The position numbers were made by a program, and so were the translations under genes. From JBDSTZ01 sp039927975 (GTDB lineage Bacteria; Pseudomonadota; Gammaproteobacteria; Burkholderiales; Burkholderiaceae_D), in assembly GCA_039927975.1 (NCBI GenBank), contig JBDSTZ010000318.1:1-12853 (forward strand): a stretch of 12,853 bases of DNA, in the 5' to 3' direction. Under the pieces are notes generated by a model. The model saw only the letters and a list, made by a program, of their open reading frames with translations. It was not told the origin of the DNA and made no database searches. How positions within the stretch are numbered: position 1 is the first letter of the stretch; every line of letters starts with the position of its first letter. Positions 5,540 to 12,853 of this stretch are shown here, one piece after another.

Positions 5540-6232
5540 GTAGGCGTCGTCGGCGATGCCGTGCTCGGCGCGCCAGCGCTTGATCAGCGACTGGCGCCGG
5601 TCCGGATAGCGCTCGCCGCTGCAATGCGCCGCGCCGATGCGGTCCATGCGGAAGTGGCGGAAATCGGCGCGCAGCTCGCACCACGCGGCCAGCACCCGGC
5701 GGCCCTCGAAGAAGGCCAGCGCGAACGGCCACACGCAGCGCTCGGACTCGGCGCCGGCCTCGGTGCGGTAGGCGATCGACAGCTTATGCTGATGACGGAT
5801 CGCTTCGCGCGCCGGCCGGATGAAGGCGTTTTGCTCGTCCCCGCAAGGGCCGACCGGCACCCACAGGCTGGTGTCGGCCATCTCGTCGCGCAAGTCCTTT
5901 GGGGTGGCGTTGGCGATCTTGGCCAGCGCGTTGGTGGCCGCCTGCGCCAGCGCCTCGTCGCCCTGGCGCCGCACCCAGCGCGCGCCGAGCACCAGCGCTT
6001 CGAGTTCGTCGGCGCCGAACATCAGCGGCGGCAGGAAGAAGCCGGCCTTGAGCAGATAGCCGACGCCGGCCTCGCCTTCGATCGGCGCGCCCAGTTCGGC
6101 CAGGGTCTGGATGTCGCGATAGATGGTGCGCTCGGACACGCCGAGCAGCTCGGCCAGGCGCGCCGCCGTCACCGCGCGGCGGTGGCCGCGCAGCGCGTCC
6201 ATCAGCTGGAACAGCCGTCCGGTACGGCTCAT
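5537..6232 (-). CDS. HTH-WYL (YafY-type) transcriptional regulator
   Basis: This 231-residue protein has the usual YafY length. Residues about 1-60 form a DeoR-like winged HTH: RLFQLMDALRGHRRAVTAARLAELLGVSERTIYRDI, split across 6-41, ending in the recognition helix and GVGYLL (56-61). Residues about 70-130 are a linker helix region. The WYL domain follows: IAYRTEAG (153-160), PFALAFFEGRRVLAAWCELR (169-188) and FRMDRI (194-199). The WYL tripeptide itself is replaced (RVL at 179-181), as is frequent in this subgroup, which uses AAWCELR. WYL domains bind small ligands or nucleic acid. The open frame continues 53 codons upstream without homology, so the ATG at 6232, giving MSRTGRLFQL, is chosen. 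Gst follows downstream and is the likely target. Confidence 0.9.
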   Translation of the reverse strand: MSRTGRLFQLMDALRGHRRAVTAARLAELLGVSERTIYRDIQTLAELGAPIEGEAGVGYLLKAGFFLPPLMFGADELEALVLGARWVRRQGDEALAQAATNALAKIANATPKDLRDEMADTSLWVPVGPCGDEQNAFIRPAREAIRHQHKLSIAYRTEAGAESERCVWPFALAFFEGRRVLAAWCELRADFRHFRMDRIGAAHCSGERYPDRRQSLIKRWRAEHGIADDAY

Positions 6233-6296
6233 CGGCGGCCCCGCCGGCGCGCTTGCCGCGATATGTTCATGGTTCCCCCACCCGCAATCGATTTCA

Positions 6297-6312
6297 GGCG
6301 CCGCCCGGCGCC
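6297..6312. repeat. Paired GGCGCC inverted repeat in divergent spacer
   Basis: GGCGCC occurs at 6297-6302 and 6307-6312 around GCCC, in the 193-base spacer between the divergent WYL and LacI-type regulators. It can form a short hairpin or a dyad protein site. At this GC content the chance rate is not negligible. Confidence 0.25.
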
Positions 6313-6334
6313 GCGTTGTAATTACCGACCCAAG

Positions 6335-6365
6335 CTGACTAGATGGGTGCGGGAGCCAGTATAAT
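6335..6365 (+). promoter_or_regulatory. Candidate promoter of the LacI-family gene
   Basis: A perfect TATAAT at 6360-6365 is preceded by CTGACT (6335-6340, four of six matches to TTGACA) at a long 19-base spacing. The predicted transcript starts near 6372, giving a leader of about 54 bases before the ATG at 6426. No Shine-Dalgarno sequence stands out. The typical gluconate-repressor palindrome is not seen here. Confidence 0.5.
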
Positions 6366-6425
6366 CGACGCGACCTGATCCGAACCAGCAACCCTGCCCG
6401 CCCACTGGCGCACCGACACGACTAC

Positions 6426-7469
6426 ATGAGCAAGCCAACTACCATCAAGAGCCGCGCCAGCGGCCGCGCCACCCTGGCGGCCGTCGCCCAACTGGCGGGC
6501 GTCGCCAGCATGACCGCCTCGCGCGCGATCAACCAGCCGGAGCTGGTCTCGCCGCTGCTGCGGGCCAAGGTGGCGCAGGCGGTGGCCGATCTCGGTTACG
6601 TGCCCAACCGCGCCGCGCGCGCGCTGGCCTCGGCCAAGTCGAACACCATCGTGGTGCTGGTGCCCTCGCTGTCGAACGCCGTGTTCACCTCGGTGCTCGA
6701 CGGGATCCAGAGCGTGGTCGACGCCAGCAACTACCAGCTCTTGATGGGCAACACCCGCTACTCCGACGCGGAAGAGGAAAAACTGCTCGGCATCTACCTG
6801 CAGTCGAACCCGGACGGCATCCTGCTGGCCGGCCTGTCGCACAGCCCGCGCGTCGAGCAGATGCTGGCCCACGCGCGCGTGCCGGTGGTGTCGATGATGG
6901 ACTTCGACCGCGACCAGGCGCAGCAGGGCAGCGCCGCGCTGTCCGTCGGCTTCTCGCAGCTGGAGGCGGCCTACACGATGACCCGCTACCTGCTCGACAA
7001 GGGCCACACCAAGATCGGCTTCGTCGGCGCCCAGCTCGACGAGCGCACCCTGCGCCGCGCCGAAGGCTACCGGCGCGCGATGCACGAGGCGAAAGCGTTC
7101 GATCCGCGCCTTGAAATCCTGGTCGCCGAGCCGTCCAGCATCGCGCTCGGCGCCGAACTGCTGGGCCGCATGCTGGCCCGCGTGCCCGACTGCGAAGCCA
7201 TCTTCTGCACCAACGACAACCTGGCGCACGGCGCGATCTACCAGTGCCAGCGGCGCGGCATCGCGGTGCCCGAGCAGCTGGCGATCTGCGGCTTCAACGA
7301 CCTGCCGGCATCGGCCTGGATGAAGCCATCGGTGACCACTGTCAGCACGCCGCTGTACCGGATCGGCTTCGAGGCCGCTTCGATGCTGCTGGCGACCATT
7401 CGCGGTGAACAGCCGCCGATCACCCAGGTCGACCTCGGCTTCATGTTGATGGCGCGCGAAAGCGCGTAA
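6426..7469 (+). CDS. LacI-family transcriptional regulator, gluconate-repressor (GntR-of-E. coli) type
   Basis: This 347-residue repressor has normal LacI-family length. The HTH is at about 15-36 (ATLAAVAQLAGVASMTASRA), and the hinge helix YVPNRAARALAS at 58-69 inserts in the minor groove. The periplasmic-binding-protein-like effector domain runs from about 73 to the end. VLVPSLSNAVFTSVLDGIQ in the first lobe is very close to the gluconate repressor subgroup. FCTNDNLAHGA and ICGFNDLPASAWMKPSVTTV in the second lobe are the family's effector and dimer segments. Gluconate or a related sugar acid is therefore a likely inducer, but no kinase, permease or dehydratase gene is adjacent, so the regulon must lie elsewhere. 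It is divergent from the WYL gene. A hairpin without T-tract follows at 7517-7537. Confidence 0.9.
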   Translation: MSKPTTIKSRASGRATLAAVAQLAGVASMTASRAINQPELVSPLLRAKVAQAVADLGYVPNRAARALASAKSNTIVVLVPSLSNAVFTSVLDGIQSVVDASNYQLLMGNTRYSDAEEEKLLGIYLQSNPDGILLAGLSHSPRVEQMLAHARVPVVSMMDFDRDQAQQGSAALSVGFSQLEAAYTMTRYLLDKGHTKIGFVGAQLDERTLRRAEGYRRAMHEAKAFDPRLEILVAEPSSIALGAELLGRMLARVPDCEAIFCTNDNLAHGAIYQCQRRGIAVPEQLAICGFNDLPASAWMKPSVTTVSTPLYRIGFEAASMLLATIRGEQPPITQVDLGFMLMARESA

Positions 7470-7516
7470 GCCCGGTCAGGTTGCCGGGGCGGCAGCCATG
7501 GCTCCAGGGTTGAAGC

Positions 7517-7537
7517 CGGCCGACCATCGTTCGGCCG
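7517..7537 (+). terminator. Hairpin after the LacI-family gene, weak terminator candidate
   Basis: CGGCCGA (7517-7523) and TCGGCCG (7531-7537) form a perfect 7-bp stem with a 7-base loop, 47 bases after the stop. No run of T follows, so it may slow polymerase or protect the 3' end rather than terminate by itself. Confidence 0.35.
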
Positions 7538-7572
7538 CGAAGGCACGCGCAGCACATTGTGGCAAGCTGGGA

Positions 7573-7578
7573 TAAAAT
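7573..7578 (+). promoter_or_regulatory. Candidate -10 box before the beta-helix lipoprotein
   Basis: TAAAAT matches five of six positions of the -10 consensus. It lies 2 bases before the ATG at 7581, so if it is used the transcript would begin near 7585 and translation would have to start at the in-frame TTG 7638. This leaves the start of the lipoprotein unresolved. No good -35 is visible. Confidence 0.3.
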
Positions 7579-7580
7579 TG

Positions 7581-9722
7581 ATGTGCGGCAACTATTTTAG
7601 TGCCCTCCATCCACTGCTACCCCACTTCCAAGCCACTTTGAAAAAACATTCTGTTGAAACTTCCGATAACCAGCGGCTGCCCCGGCGCCGCGTCTTGGCG
7701 CTGTTACTGTCGTCCGCTGCCTTGTCCGGGCTCAGCGCCTGCGGCGGTGGCGGCAGCGGTGGCGGCGGCGGCGCCAGTGAATCGAGCCCGAGCAGCGCAG
7801 TCGCTGCGGCTGACTCCGCCACCGATATCACTGCGGCCATCACCCAAAATCAAGATATCACCCTGACAGGCGATTCGATCATACGATTGCCGGCGGGCGT
7901 GACGACTTATAGCGGGGTGATCTCCGGCCTCGGTACGCTGACACTCGCGGCCGCCAGCGCCAGTGCGAGCACCCTGGTAATCACCCAGGCCAGTACCTTC
8001 ACCTTGCCGCCGGCGCGCCAGGTGCAAACGGTGACGAAAGTGGTGTATCCGGGCGCCGGCTATGCCTTGAATATCTCGGGCAGCAATCCGCCCGTGTTGA
8101 CCGTGAACGCGGGCGTGACGCTGCAGATCGGTACCAACAGCGTGGCGGATAACCATCCCAACATCATCGCCACTGTCGACAGCAAGAATCTGGCGAGCGT
8201 CATCAACAATGAAATCAACCTCAATCACATTCTGAACAACGGCACCATCAGCCTGAACAGCAGTCAATTCATTTTGCTCGGTCAGATTTCCGGCAGCGGA
8301 AACGTGCTGCAGGCACCGGATGTCTGGGGCGACAATGCGATGGGAGGCGCGAATAATTTCGACGGCGTCCTGTCGCTCAGCGTCGGCCAGAATTTCGGCA
8401 GCAATCATGTCGCGGCATCGCTGCCCAATGCGAAAGCCATCCTGAACGAGGGATCGTTCCTCGTGTGGGGCCCGCCTGGAAGCACCGTCGAGATCAAGCA
8501 GAACATCTACGAAGCATCGTTCGGTGGCGACATCAATTTTCACCCCATCGGTAATTCGCGGATCGTCATGTCGGGCATCTACAGCCATACCGACAACAGC
8601 CCGCACAACAGCCCGAACCTGGTCAACCCTTCACTGAGCGATCCGAGCCTTAATCTGGCCAAAGTGATTTATCGCGGCGGCGCCAATGACATCAACGGCA
8701 ATGACGGCAGCTATCGCGGCATTAACATTGAAGCCGGCGGCACTGTGCAATGGGGCGATGGCACGCATAGCCGTTTCTTCCTGCCGTCCGCGCCGTCGCC
8801 GGCCGAAGTCTCGCCGGCATTGGGGAAGAAGAATGCCTATATCAATTTGCACAGAGGCGGCACGTTAGCCTTTAACTACAATGGCCCGGTCACGCTCAAT
8901 GTCGGGATCACCGGTGGGGGTGGCGGACCGGATCGCAGCCAATCGATCGGTGCAGGCAATGTGACGGTGATGGGCACACCGGGTAACGATGTGACGTTTG
9001 GACAGCCGCAGAATTACAACGGCGTGACAACCATCGAGTCCGGCGCCATTTTAAGGCTGGGAACGGGCAAGCCGGTGCCATTGAACTATGTGACGATGAA
9101 TGCCACTTCCGGCAAGAGCGTCTTCACGCAGGCGAGCTATACAGGAGACGCCAGTCTTCTCACGGTCGAATCGGTCGGCGGCGCAGCCAGCAATGCGATC
9201 AGCAATGCGGGCCAGTTGATCGTCCAGAATACGGCGACCAATATTATCTTGTCGAAGATGAGTGGCGCGGGCAGTTTTGTGCAGCAGGGAAGCGCGACGA
9301 CTACCTTGCGGAGCAACAGCTACAGCGGCAGCAGCACCATCAAGACGGGCACTGTGCTGGCCGGCAGTGCAGATGCCTTTGGCACCGGAGCGGTGATCAA
9401 CAGCGCAAACCTGGCGTTGGCGGCCGGTCAGCGCAGCTTGATGCTGGCGAGCGGTTTCACCCAAACGGCGAGCGGTAACCTGACCCTGGCGATAGCCGGC
9501 AGCGTCGCCGGCGTGGACCAGGACAGCATCACGGCGGTCGGGCCGGTGGTGCTGGACGGGACTTTAACGCTGAATATGAGCGGCACCTATGCGGCCGGGC
9601 AAAAGCTGGTGTTGATTCGTTCGACCGCCGGCATCAGCGGAAAATTCAGCGCGATCGTCAGTCATGGGGTGGCCTTGACTGCTCAGACGGAGGGGCAAAA
9701 CTATGTCGTTACCTTGGGCTAG
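7581..9722 (+). CDS. Autotransporter-repeat-like beta-helix lipoprotein without a beta-barrel
   Basis: The protein has 713 residues from ATG 7581 (weak GGGA 8 bases upstream), or 694 from TTG 7638, which would give a more normal signal peptide. The signal has PRRRVLALLL (34-43 from 7581), a hydrophobic core and the lipobox LSAC with Cys54, followed by a Gly/Ser linker. It is therefore a predicted lipoprotein, possibly Tat-exported because of the RR-x-V-L pattern. The rest is Asn-, Ser- and Gly-rich beta-strand repeat. Passenger-associated repeat patterns are seen near 234-270 (ISGSGNV...NNFDGVL), 478-494 (NYNGVTTIESGAILRLG) and 559-600 (MSGAGSF...SYSGSSTIKTGT). The C-terminus (GTYAAGQKLVLIRS...ISGKF) resembles the end of autotransporter passengers, but no translocator barrel follows. 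Base composition is visibly less GC-rich than its neighbours. The function is unknown; a surface or periplasmic adhesin-like role is inference. Confidence 0.8.
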   Translation: MCGNYFSALHPLLPHFQATLKKHSVETSDNQRLPRRRVLALLLSSAALSGLSACGGGGSGGGGGASESSPSSAVAAADSATDITAAITQNQDITLTGDSIIRLPAGVTTYSGVISGLGTLTLAAASASASTLVITQASTFTLPPARQVQTVTKVVYPGAGYALNISGSNPPVLTVNAGVTLQIGTNSVADNHPNIIATVDSKNLASVINNEINLNHILNNGTISLNSSQFILLGQISGSGNVLQAPDVWGDNAMGGANNFDGVLSLSVGQNFGSNHVAASLPNAKAILNEGSFLVWGPPGSTVEIKQNIYEASFGGDINFHPIGNSRIVMSGIYSHTDNSPHNSPNLVNPSLSDPSLNLAKVIYRGGANDINGNDGSYRGINIEAGGTVQWGDGTHSRFFLPSAPSPAEVSPALGKKNAYINLHRGGTLAFNYNGPVTLNVGITGGGGGPDRSQSIGAGNVTVMGTPGNDVTFGQPQNYNGVTTIESGAILRLGTGKPVPLNYVTMNATSGKSVFTQASYTGDASLLTVESVGGAASNAISNAGQLIVQNTATNIILSKMSGAGSFVQQGSATTTLRSNSYSGSSTIKTGTVLAGSADAFGTGAVINSANLALAAGQRSLMLASGFTQTASGNLTLAIAGSVAGVDQDSITAVGPVVLDGTLTLNMSGTYAAGQKLVLIRSTAGISGKFSAIVSHGVALTAQTEGQNYVVTLG
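7743..7775 (+). repeat. GGC/GGT codon tract encoding the post-lipobox linker
   Basis: Directly after the lipobox Cys codon (7740-7742) comes a near-perfect run of GGC and GGT triplets broken by one AGC. It encodes GGGGSGGGGGA. In-frame triplet slippage could change the linker length without breaking the gene. Confidence 0.6.
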
Positions 9723-9763
9723 GCAAGCGAGCCCGCGTTCCTGATTTCCGTAAATGGTATGGA

Positions 9764-9781
9764 TTTCCGCCTGCGCGGGAA
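9764..9781. repeat. REP-like GC hairpin
   Basis: TTTCCGC (9764-9770) pairs with GCGGGAA (9775-9781), including one G-T pair, around CTGC. With the preceding TATGGA it resembles the widespread GGATTCCCGCCTGCGCGGGAA intergenic repeats of proteobacteria, in degenerate form. It lies between the lipoprotein stop and the terminator. Confidence 0.4.
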
Positions 9782-9804
9782 CGCAACTCCCATCCTTCAA
9801 CGTT

Positions 9805-9843
9805 AAAAAACCGTCATCCCGCGGCAGCGGGATCGACGGTTTT
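9805..9843. terminator. Bidirectional intrinsic terminator between the lipoprotein gene and secF
   Basis: AAAACCGTC (9807-9815) pairs with GACGGTTTT (9835-9843), and inside it ATCCCGC (9816-9822) pairs with GCGGGAT (9827-9833) around GGCA, with one bulged C. The T-tracts flank both sides, so it can end transcription of the plus-strand lipoprotein gene and of the minus-strand secD-secF operon. The CGTCATCCCGC core is REP-like. Confidence 0.8.
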
Positions 9844-9897
9844 AACTGAATGCTGGAGGCAGCTTGCGCCGCCCCCGACTGCGTTTATCGCCAGCGC

Positions 9898-10920
9898 TTA
9901 CACCACCGCGCCGTCGGTTTCATCCTTTTCCTTGACCGGCTTGATCAAGTCTTCGCGCTTGACGCCGAGCCACATGGCGATGGCGGCGGCGACGAACACC
10001 GACGAGTAGATGCCGAAGCATATACCGATGGTCAGGGCGATCGCGAAATAGTGCAGGGTCTGGCCACCGAGGAACAGCATCGACAGCACCATCATCTGGG
10101 TGCAGCCGTGGGTGATGATGGTCCGCGAGATGGTGCTGGTGATCGCGTTGTCGATCACTTCATGCACGCTCATCTTGCGCTGCTTGCGGAAGTTGTCGCG
10201 GATCCGGTCGAAAATCACCACCGATTCGTTGACCGAGTAGCCCAGCACCGCCAGCACCGCCGCCAGCACGGTGAGCGAGAACTCCCACTGGAAGAAGGCG
10301 AAGAAGCCGAGGATGATCACCACGTCGTGCATGTTGGCGACGATCGCCGCGACGGCGAACTTCCATTCGAAGCGGATCGCCAGGTAGATCACCACGCCGA
10401 CGATCACCATCAGCAGCGCGTTCAGGCCGTCGGCGGCCAGTTCATCGCCCACCTGCGGGCCGACGAAGTCGACCGACTGCTGGGTCAGCACATCGGCGCC
10501 GGCCGGATTGGCGCACACCCACCTGACGATGTGTTCGCCTTTTTCGGACACCTTGTCGATCTTTTGCGGGGCGCCGCCTTCGGCCGCGCACAAGCTGTCG
10601 AAGACTTTTTGCGAACCGCTGGCGCCGGCCACCGACTTGATCACCGGCAGGCGCAGCATGACATCCTGGGCGGTGCCGAAGGTGGTCACTTCCGGCTGTT
10701 CGTAGCCGAGCTTTTCAAGGTTGGCGCGGATCTTCGGCAGATCGGCCGCATGCGGATATTGCAGCTCCATCTTGGTGCCGCCCTTGAACTCGACCGAATA
10801 ATGCAAACCGTTGTGGACGAGGAAAAATACTGCCGCGACAAACGTCAGCGCCGAAATCACGTTGAAAATCAACGCGTGGCGCATGAAGGGAATGTCCTTC
10901 TTGATCTTGAAAAATTCCAT
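9898..10920 (-). CDS. secF: Protein translocase subunit SecF
   Basis: This 340-residue inner-membrane protein has the SecF layout of six helices: one N-terminal helix (about 17-37), a periplasmic domain (about 38-160), then five helices. Signatures are VEFKGGT (43-49, the family's DFTGGT site), FVGPQVG (152-158), GYSVNESVVIFDRIRDNF (228-244) in the proton-conducting region, and FGIYSSVF (302-309). With SecD it uses the proton-motive force to help SecYEG release and pull exported proteins on the periplasmic side. AGGA lies 7 bases before the ATG at 10920. The gene follows secD by 58 bases, so they form one operon. The periplasmic domain carries an extra stretch (about 95-145) with two Cys, 111 and 136, which could form a disulfide. 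The C-terminus is charged and cytosolic. Confidence 0.97.
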   Translation of the reverse strand: MEFFKIKKDIPFMRHALIFNVISALTFVAAVFFLVHNGLHYSVEFKGGTKMELQYPHAADLPKIRANLEKLGYEQPEVTTFGTAQDVMLRLPVIKSVAGASGSQKVFDSLCAAEGGAPQKIDKVSEKGEHIVRWVCANPAGADVLTQQSVDFVGPQVGDELAADGLNALLMVIVGVVIYLAIRFEWKFAVAAIVANMHDVVIILGFFAFFQWEFSLTVLAAVLAVLGYSVNESVVIFDRIRDNFRKQRKMSVHEVIDNAITSTISRTIITHGCTQMMVLSMLFLGGQTLHYFAIALTIGICFGIYSSVFVAAAIAMWLGVKREDLIKPVKEKDETDGAVV

Positions 10921-10927
10921 CTTAAAT

Positions 10928-10963
10928 CCTGTACAGGTGAGTGGCGCAGCCGGAAATACCGGC
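10928..10963 (-). promoter_or_regulatory. secD-secF spacer: palindrome and short hairpin beside the secF ribosome site
   Basis: The spacer holds GCCGG-AAATA-CCGGC (10949-10963), a 5-bp stem, and the palindrome CCTGTACAGG (10928-10937). On the minus strand the palindrome overlaps the AGGA ribosome site of secF (10927-10930). They may tune secF translation relative to secD, or be chance. There is no T-tract, so this is not a terminator. Confidence 0.3.
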
Positions 10964-10978
10964 CGCGTTACGTCGAGC

Positions 10979-12853
10979 TTACTTGCGGATGCTGGTCACG
11001 CCTGGCGTCCAGACCGTGCCGATGGCAATCTTGCCGAGTTTCTTCTTGCGGCCGTACCAGAGGTTGACCACGCCGCGCGAGACGAACACCGCCGAGAACA
11101 TCGACGTCAGGATGCCCAGGCAGTGCACCACCGCGAAGCCGCGGATCGGGCCGGAGCCGAAAATCAGCAGCGCCAGGCCGGCGATCAGCGTGGTGACGTT
11201 GGAGTCGAGAATCGTGGCCCAGGCGCGGTCGAAGCCGGTCGCGATCGCGGTTTGCGGCGAGCTGCCGTTGCGCAACTCTTCGCGGATGCGCTCGTTGATC
11301 AGCACGTTGGCGTCGATCGCCATGCCCAGTGTGAAGGCGATCGCGGCGATGCCGGGCAAGGTCAGCGTTGCCTGCATCAGCGACAGCAGCGAGATCAGCA
11401 GCAGCAGGTTGACCGCCAGCGCGAAGACGCTGAAGAAGCCGAACAGCAGGTAGTAGATCATCATGAAGACGGCGATCGCGGCAAAGCCGTACAGCGTCGA
11501 GTTGAAACCCTTGGAAATGTTTTCAGCGCCCAGCTGCGGGCCGATCGTGCGTTCCTCGATGATTTCCATCGGCGCGGCCAGCGAGCCGGCGCGCAGCAGC
11601 AGCGCCAGTTCGGTCGATGCCTCGGCCGAGCCCATGCCGGTAATCTGGAAGCGCGCGCCGAGTTCGTCGCGGATGGTGGCGACCGTCAGCACCTCGCCCT
11701 TGTTCTTTTCGAACAGCACGATGGCCATCAGTTTGCCGATCTTGTTGCGGGTGCCTTCGCGCATCCGGCGGCCGCCGTCGCCGTTCAGGTCCACGCCGAC
11801 CGCTGCCTGCTTGTTGGAGTCGAAGCTGGCGGTGGCGTTGGAAATATAGTCACCGGTGATGATCGGCTCCTTGTACAGCACCACCGGCGCGCCGCGGCCC
11901 ACCTTGAACAGCTCGGAGCCGAACGGGATCGCAGCGGTTTCCTCGGTGCCGCGGCTGACGGATTCATCGACCAGCCGCACTTCCAGCGTGGCGGTGCGGC
12001 CGATGATGTCCTTGGCGCGCGCCACGTCCTGCACGCCCGGCAGCTGGACCACGATGCGGTCGGCGCCCTGGCGCTGGATCAGCGGCTCGGCCACGCCCAG
12101 TTCGTTGACCCGCTTGGACAGCGTGGTGATGTTTTGCTGGACAGCGTCTTCCACGGTGTTCTTCAGCGCTTCCGGACGCAGCGTGCCGACCAGCGACAGG
12201 TCGACGCCTTCGCCGACATCCGCCAGCGCCAGTTCAGACAGCTGCGAGGCCAGCGCTTCACGCGCCAGAGTGCGGGTGGCTTCGTCGCGGAAGCGTACTT
12301 CCACCGCATCGCCGCGGCGGTTGATGCCGGCGTAGCGCACCTTCTTGTCGACCAGGATGCTGCGCACGCTGGTCTGCAAACCCTGCAGGCGCTTGTTCAT
12401 CACCGCCCTGGTATCGACCTGCATCAGGAAGTGGACGCCGCCGCGCAGGTCCAGGCCCAGGTACATCGGGAATGCATGCAGGCTTTGCAGCCAGCGCGGC
12501 GTGTTGGGCAGCAGGTTGAACGCGACCAGATAGGTCGGGTCGGTCGGGTCGCGGTTGAGTTCTTTTTCCAGCAGGCCCTTGGCCTTGAACTGGGTGTCGG
12601 TGTCGGCGAAGCGGACCCGCACCGAACCGAGGTTGCCGATATTTTCGTAAACGATGCCCTGCGCCGGCACGCCGGCTTTCTGCAGCGCGCCTTCCACCAG
12701 GCCGGTCACGCTGTTATCGACCTTGACGGTGGCCTTGGCGCTGCTGATCTGCAGGGCCGGCGACTCGCCGAAGAAGTTGGGCAAGGTGTAGATCACGCCG
12801 AACAGCAGCGCGATGACGATGACGATGTATTTCCAGACGGGATAGCGATTCAT
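10979..12853 (-). CDS. secD: Protein translocase subunit SecD
   Basis: This 624-residue protein is complete, with its ATG on the last three bases of the window; its ribosome site and promoter lie outside. One helix at about 8-24 is followed by a large periplasmic P1 region and then five helices from about 452 to 600. Signatures are YLGLDLRGGVHFLMQVD (131-147), KRVNELGVAEPLIQRQG (247-263), GRTATLEVRLVDE (285-297) and TLGMAIDANVLINERIREE (508-526), with Asp514 at the position of the essential proton-relay Asp. The usual Phe before the ER of that motif is Asn here. SecD and SecF form the SecDF complex that completes protein export using the proton gradient. In most proteobacteria yajC lies just upstream, but that would be beyond this window. 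No frameshift or truncation is seen. Confidence 0.97.
   Translation of the reverse strand: MNRYPVWKYIVIVIALLFGVIYTLPNFFGESPALQISSAKATVKVDNSVTGLVEGALQKAGVPAQGIVYENIGNLGSVRVRFADTDTQFKAKGLLEKELNRDPTDPTYLVAFNLLPNTPRWLQSLHAFPMYLGLDLRGGVHFLMQVDTRAVMNKRLQGLQTSVRSILVDKKVRYAGINRRGDAVEVRFRDEATRTLAREALASQLSELALADVGEGVDLSLVGTLRPEALKNTVEDAVQQNITTLSKRVNELGVAEPLIQRQGADRIVVQLPGVQDVARAKDIIGRTATLEVRLVDESVSRGTEETAAIPFGSELFKVGRGAPVVLYKEPIITGDYISNATASFDSNKQAAVGVDLNGDGGRRMREGTRNKIGKLMAIVLFEKNKGEVLTVATIRDELGARFQITGMGSAEASTELALLLRAGSLAAPMEIIEERTIGPQLGAENISKGFNSTLYGFAAIAVFMMIYYLLFGFFSVFALAVNLLLLISLLSLMQATLTLPGIAAIAFTLGMAIDANVLINERIREELRNGSSPQTAIATGFDRAWATILDSNVTTLIAGLALLIFGSGPIRGFAVVHCLGILTSMFSAVFVSRGVVNLWYGRKKKLGKIAIGTVWTPGVTSIRK

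Noticed and set aside
6297..6425. Gluconate-repressor type autoregulatory palindrome upstream of the LacI-family gene
   Set aside because: I looked for a TTACCGGTAA-like site and found none; the only dyad is GC-only GGCGCC, not typical for this family.
7494..7503. Palindrome AGCCATGGCT after the LacI-family gene
   Set aside because: A single 10-base palindrome without context is expected by chance in a window of this size.
7704..8606. 300-codon minus-strand open frame inside the lipoprotein gene
   Set aside because: It has no recognisable motif and a composition typical of antisense frames. The plus-strand protein has a signal peptide, lipobox and repeats.
9850..11067. 405-codon plus-strand open frame opposite secF
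   Set aside because: It is a His/Asp-rich shadow of secF and crosses the operon spacer; SecF is unambiguous.

Overview
The window is high-GC bacterial chromosome. The gene families, the absence of introns, the secD-secF pair and close resemblance to families common in Massilia, Duganella and Janthinobacterium suggest a betaproteobacterium of the Oxalobacteraceae. This placement is inference from protein style, since no rRNA or other marker is present. Coding density is high and no gene-free stretch exceeds 200 bases. I see no tRNA, rRNA, CRISPR array, transposase or prophage gene.

Layout. Bases 1-299 hold the 3' end of a Cys-rich four-helix copper-storage-type protein. Bases 391-2271 (minus) carry an EamA/DMT exporter followed 30 bases later by a GlxA-type AraC regulator, probably one operon. 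Divergent from it (plus) are a MarR regulator and a 93-residue unknown protein whose TTG start overlaps the marR stop. An HDOD-domain protein (3236-4069) and the RNA 2'-phosphotransferase kptA (4121-4678) follow. A strong minus-strand terminator and a possible small RNA lie at 4712-4830. On the minus strand come a WYL (YafY-type) regulator and, downstream, a glutathione S-transferase; between them sits a tandem TGTCA repeat that may be the regulator's operator. A LacI-family, gluconate-type regulator (6426-7469) and a large beta-helix lipoprotein (7581-9722) are on the plus strand. A bidirectional terminator separates the lipoprotein from the convergent secF and secD genes, which run to the window's last base.

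How they work together. Most of the window is a string of small regulatory modules: regulator plus transporter, regulator plus small protein, regulator plus detoxification enzyme. SecD and SecF are housekeeping membrane subunits that assist Sec protein export. The most unusual items are: two perfect TATAAT boxes placed exactly 7 bases before an ATG (marR and HDOD), suggesting leaderless mRNAs, each with an inverted repeat just upstream; the TTG-started coupled small protein; a passenger-like autotransporter repeat protein that has a lipid anchor and no beta-barrel; and the structured 3' region of gst.
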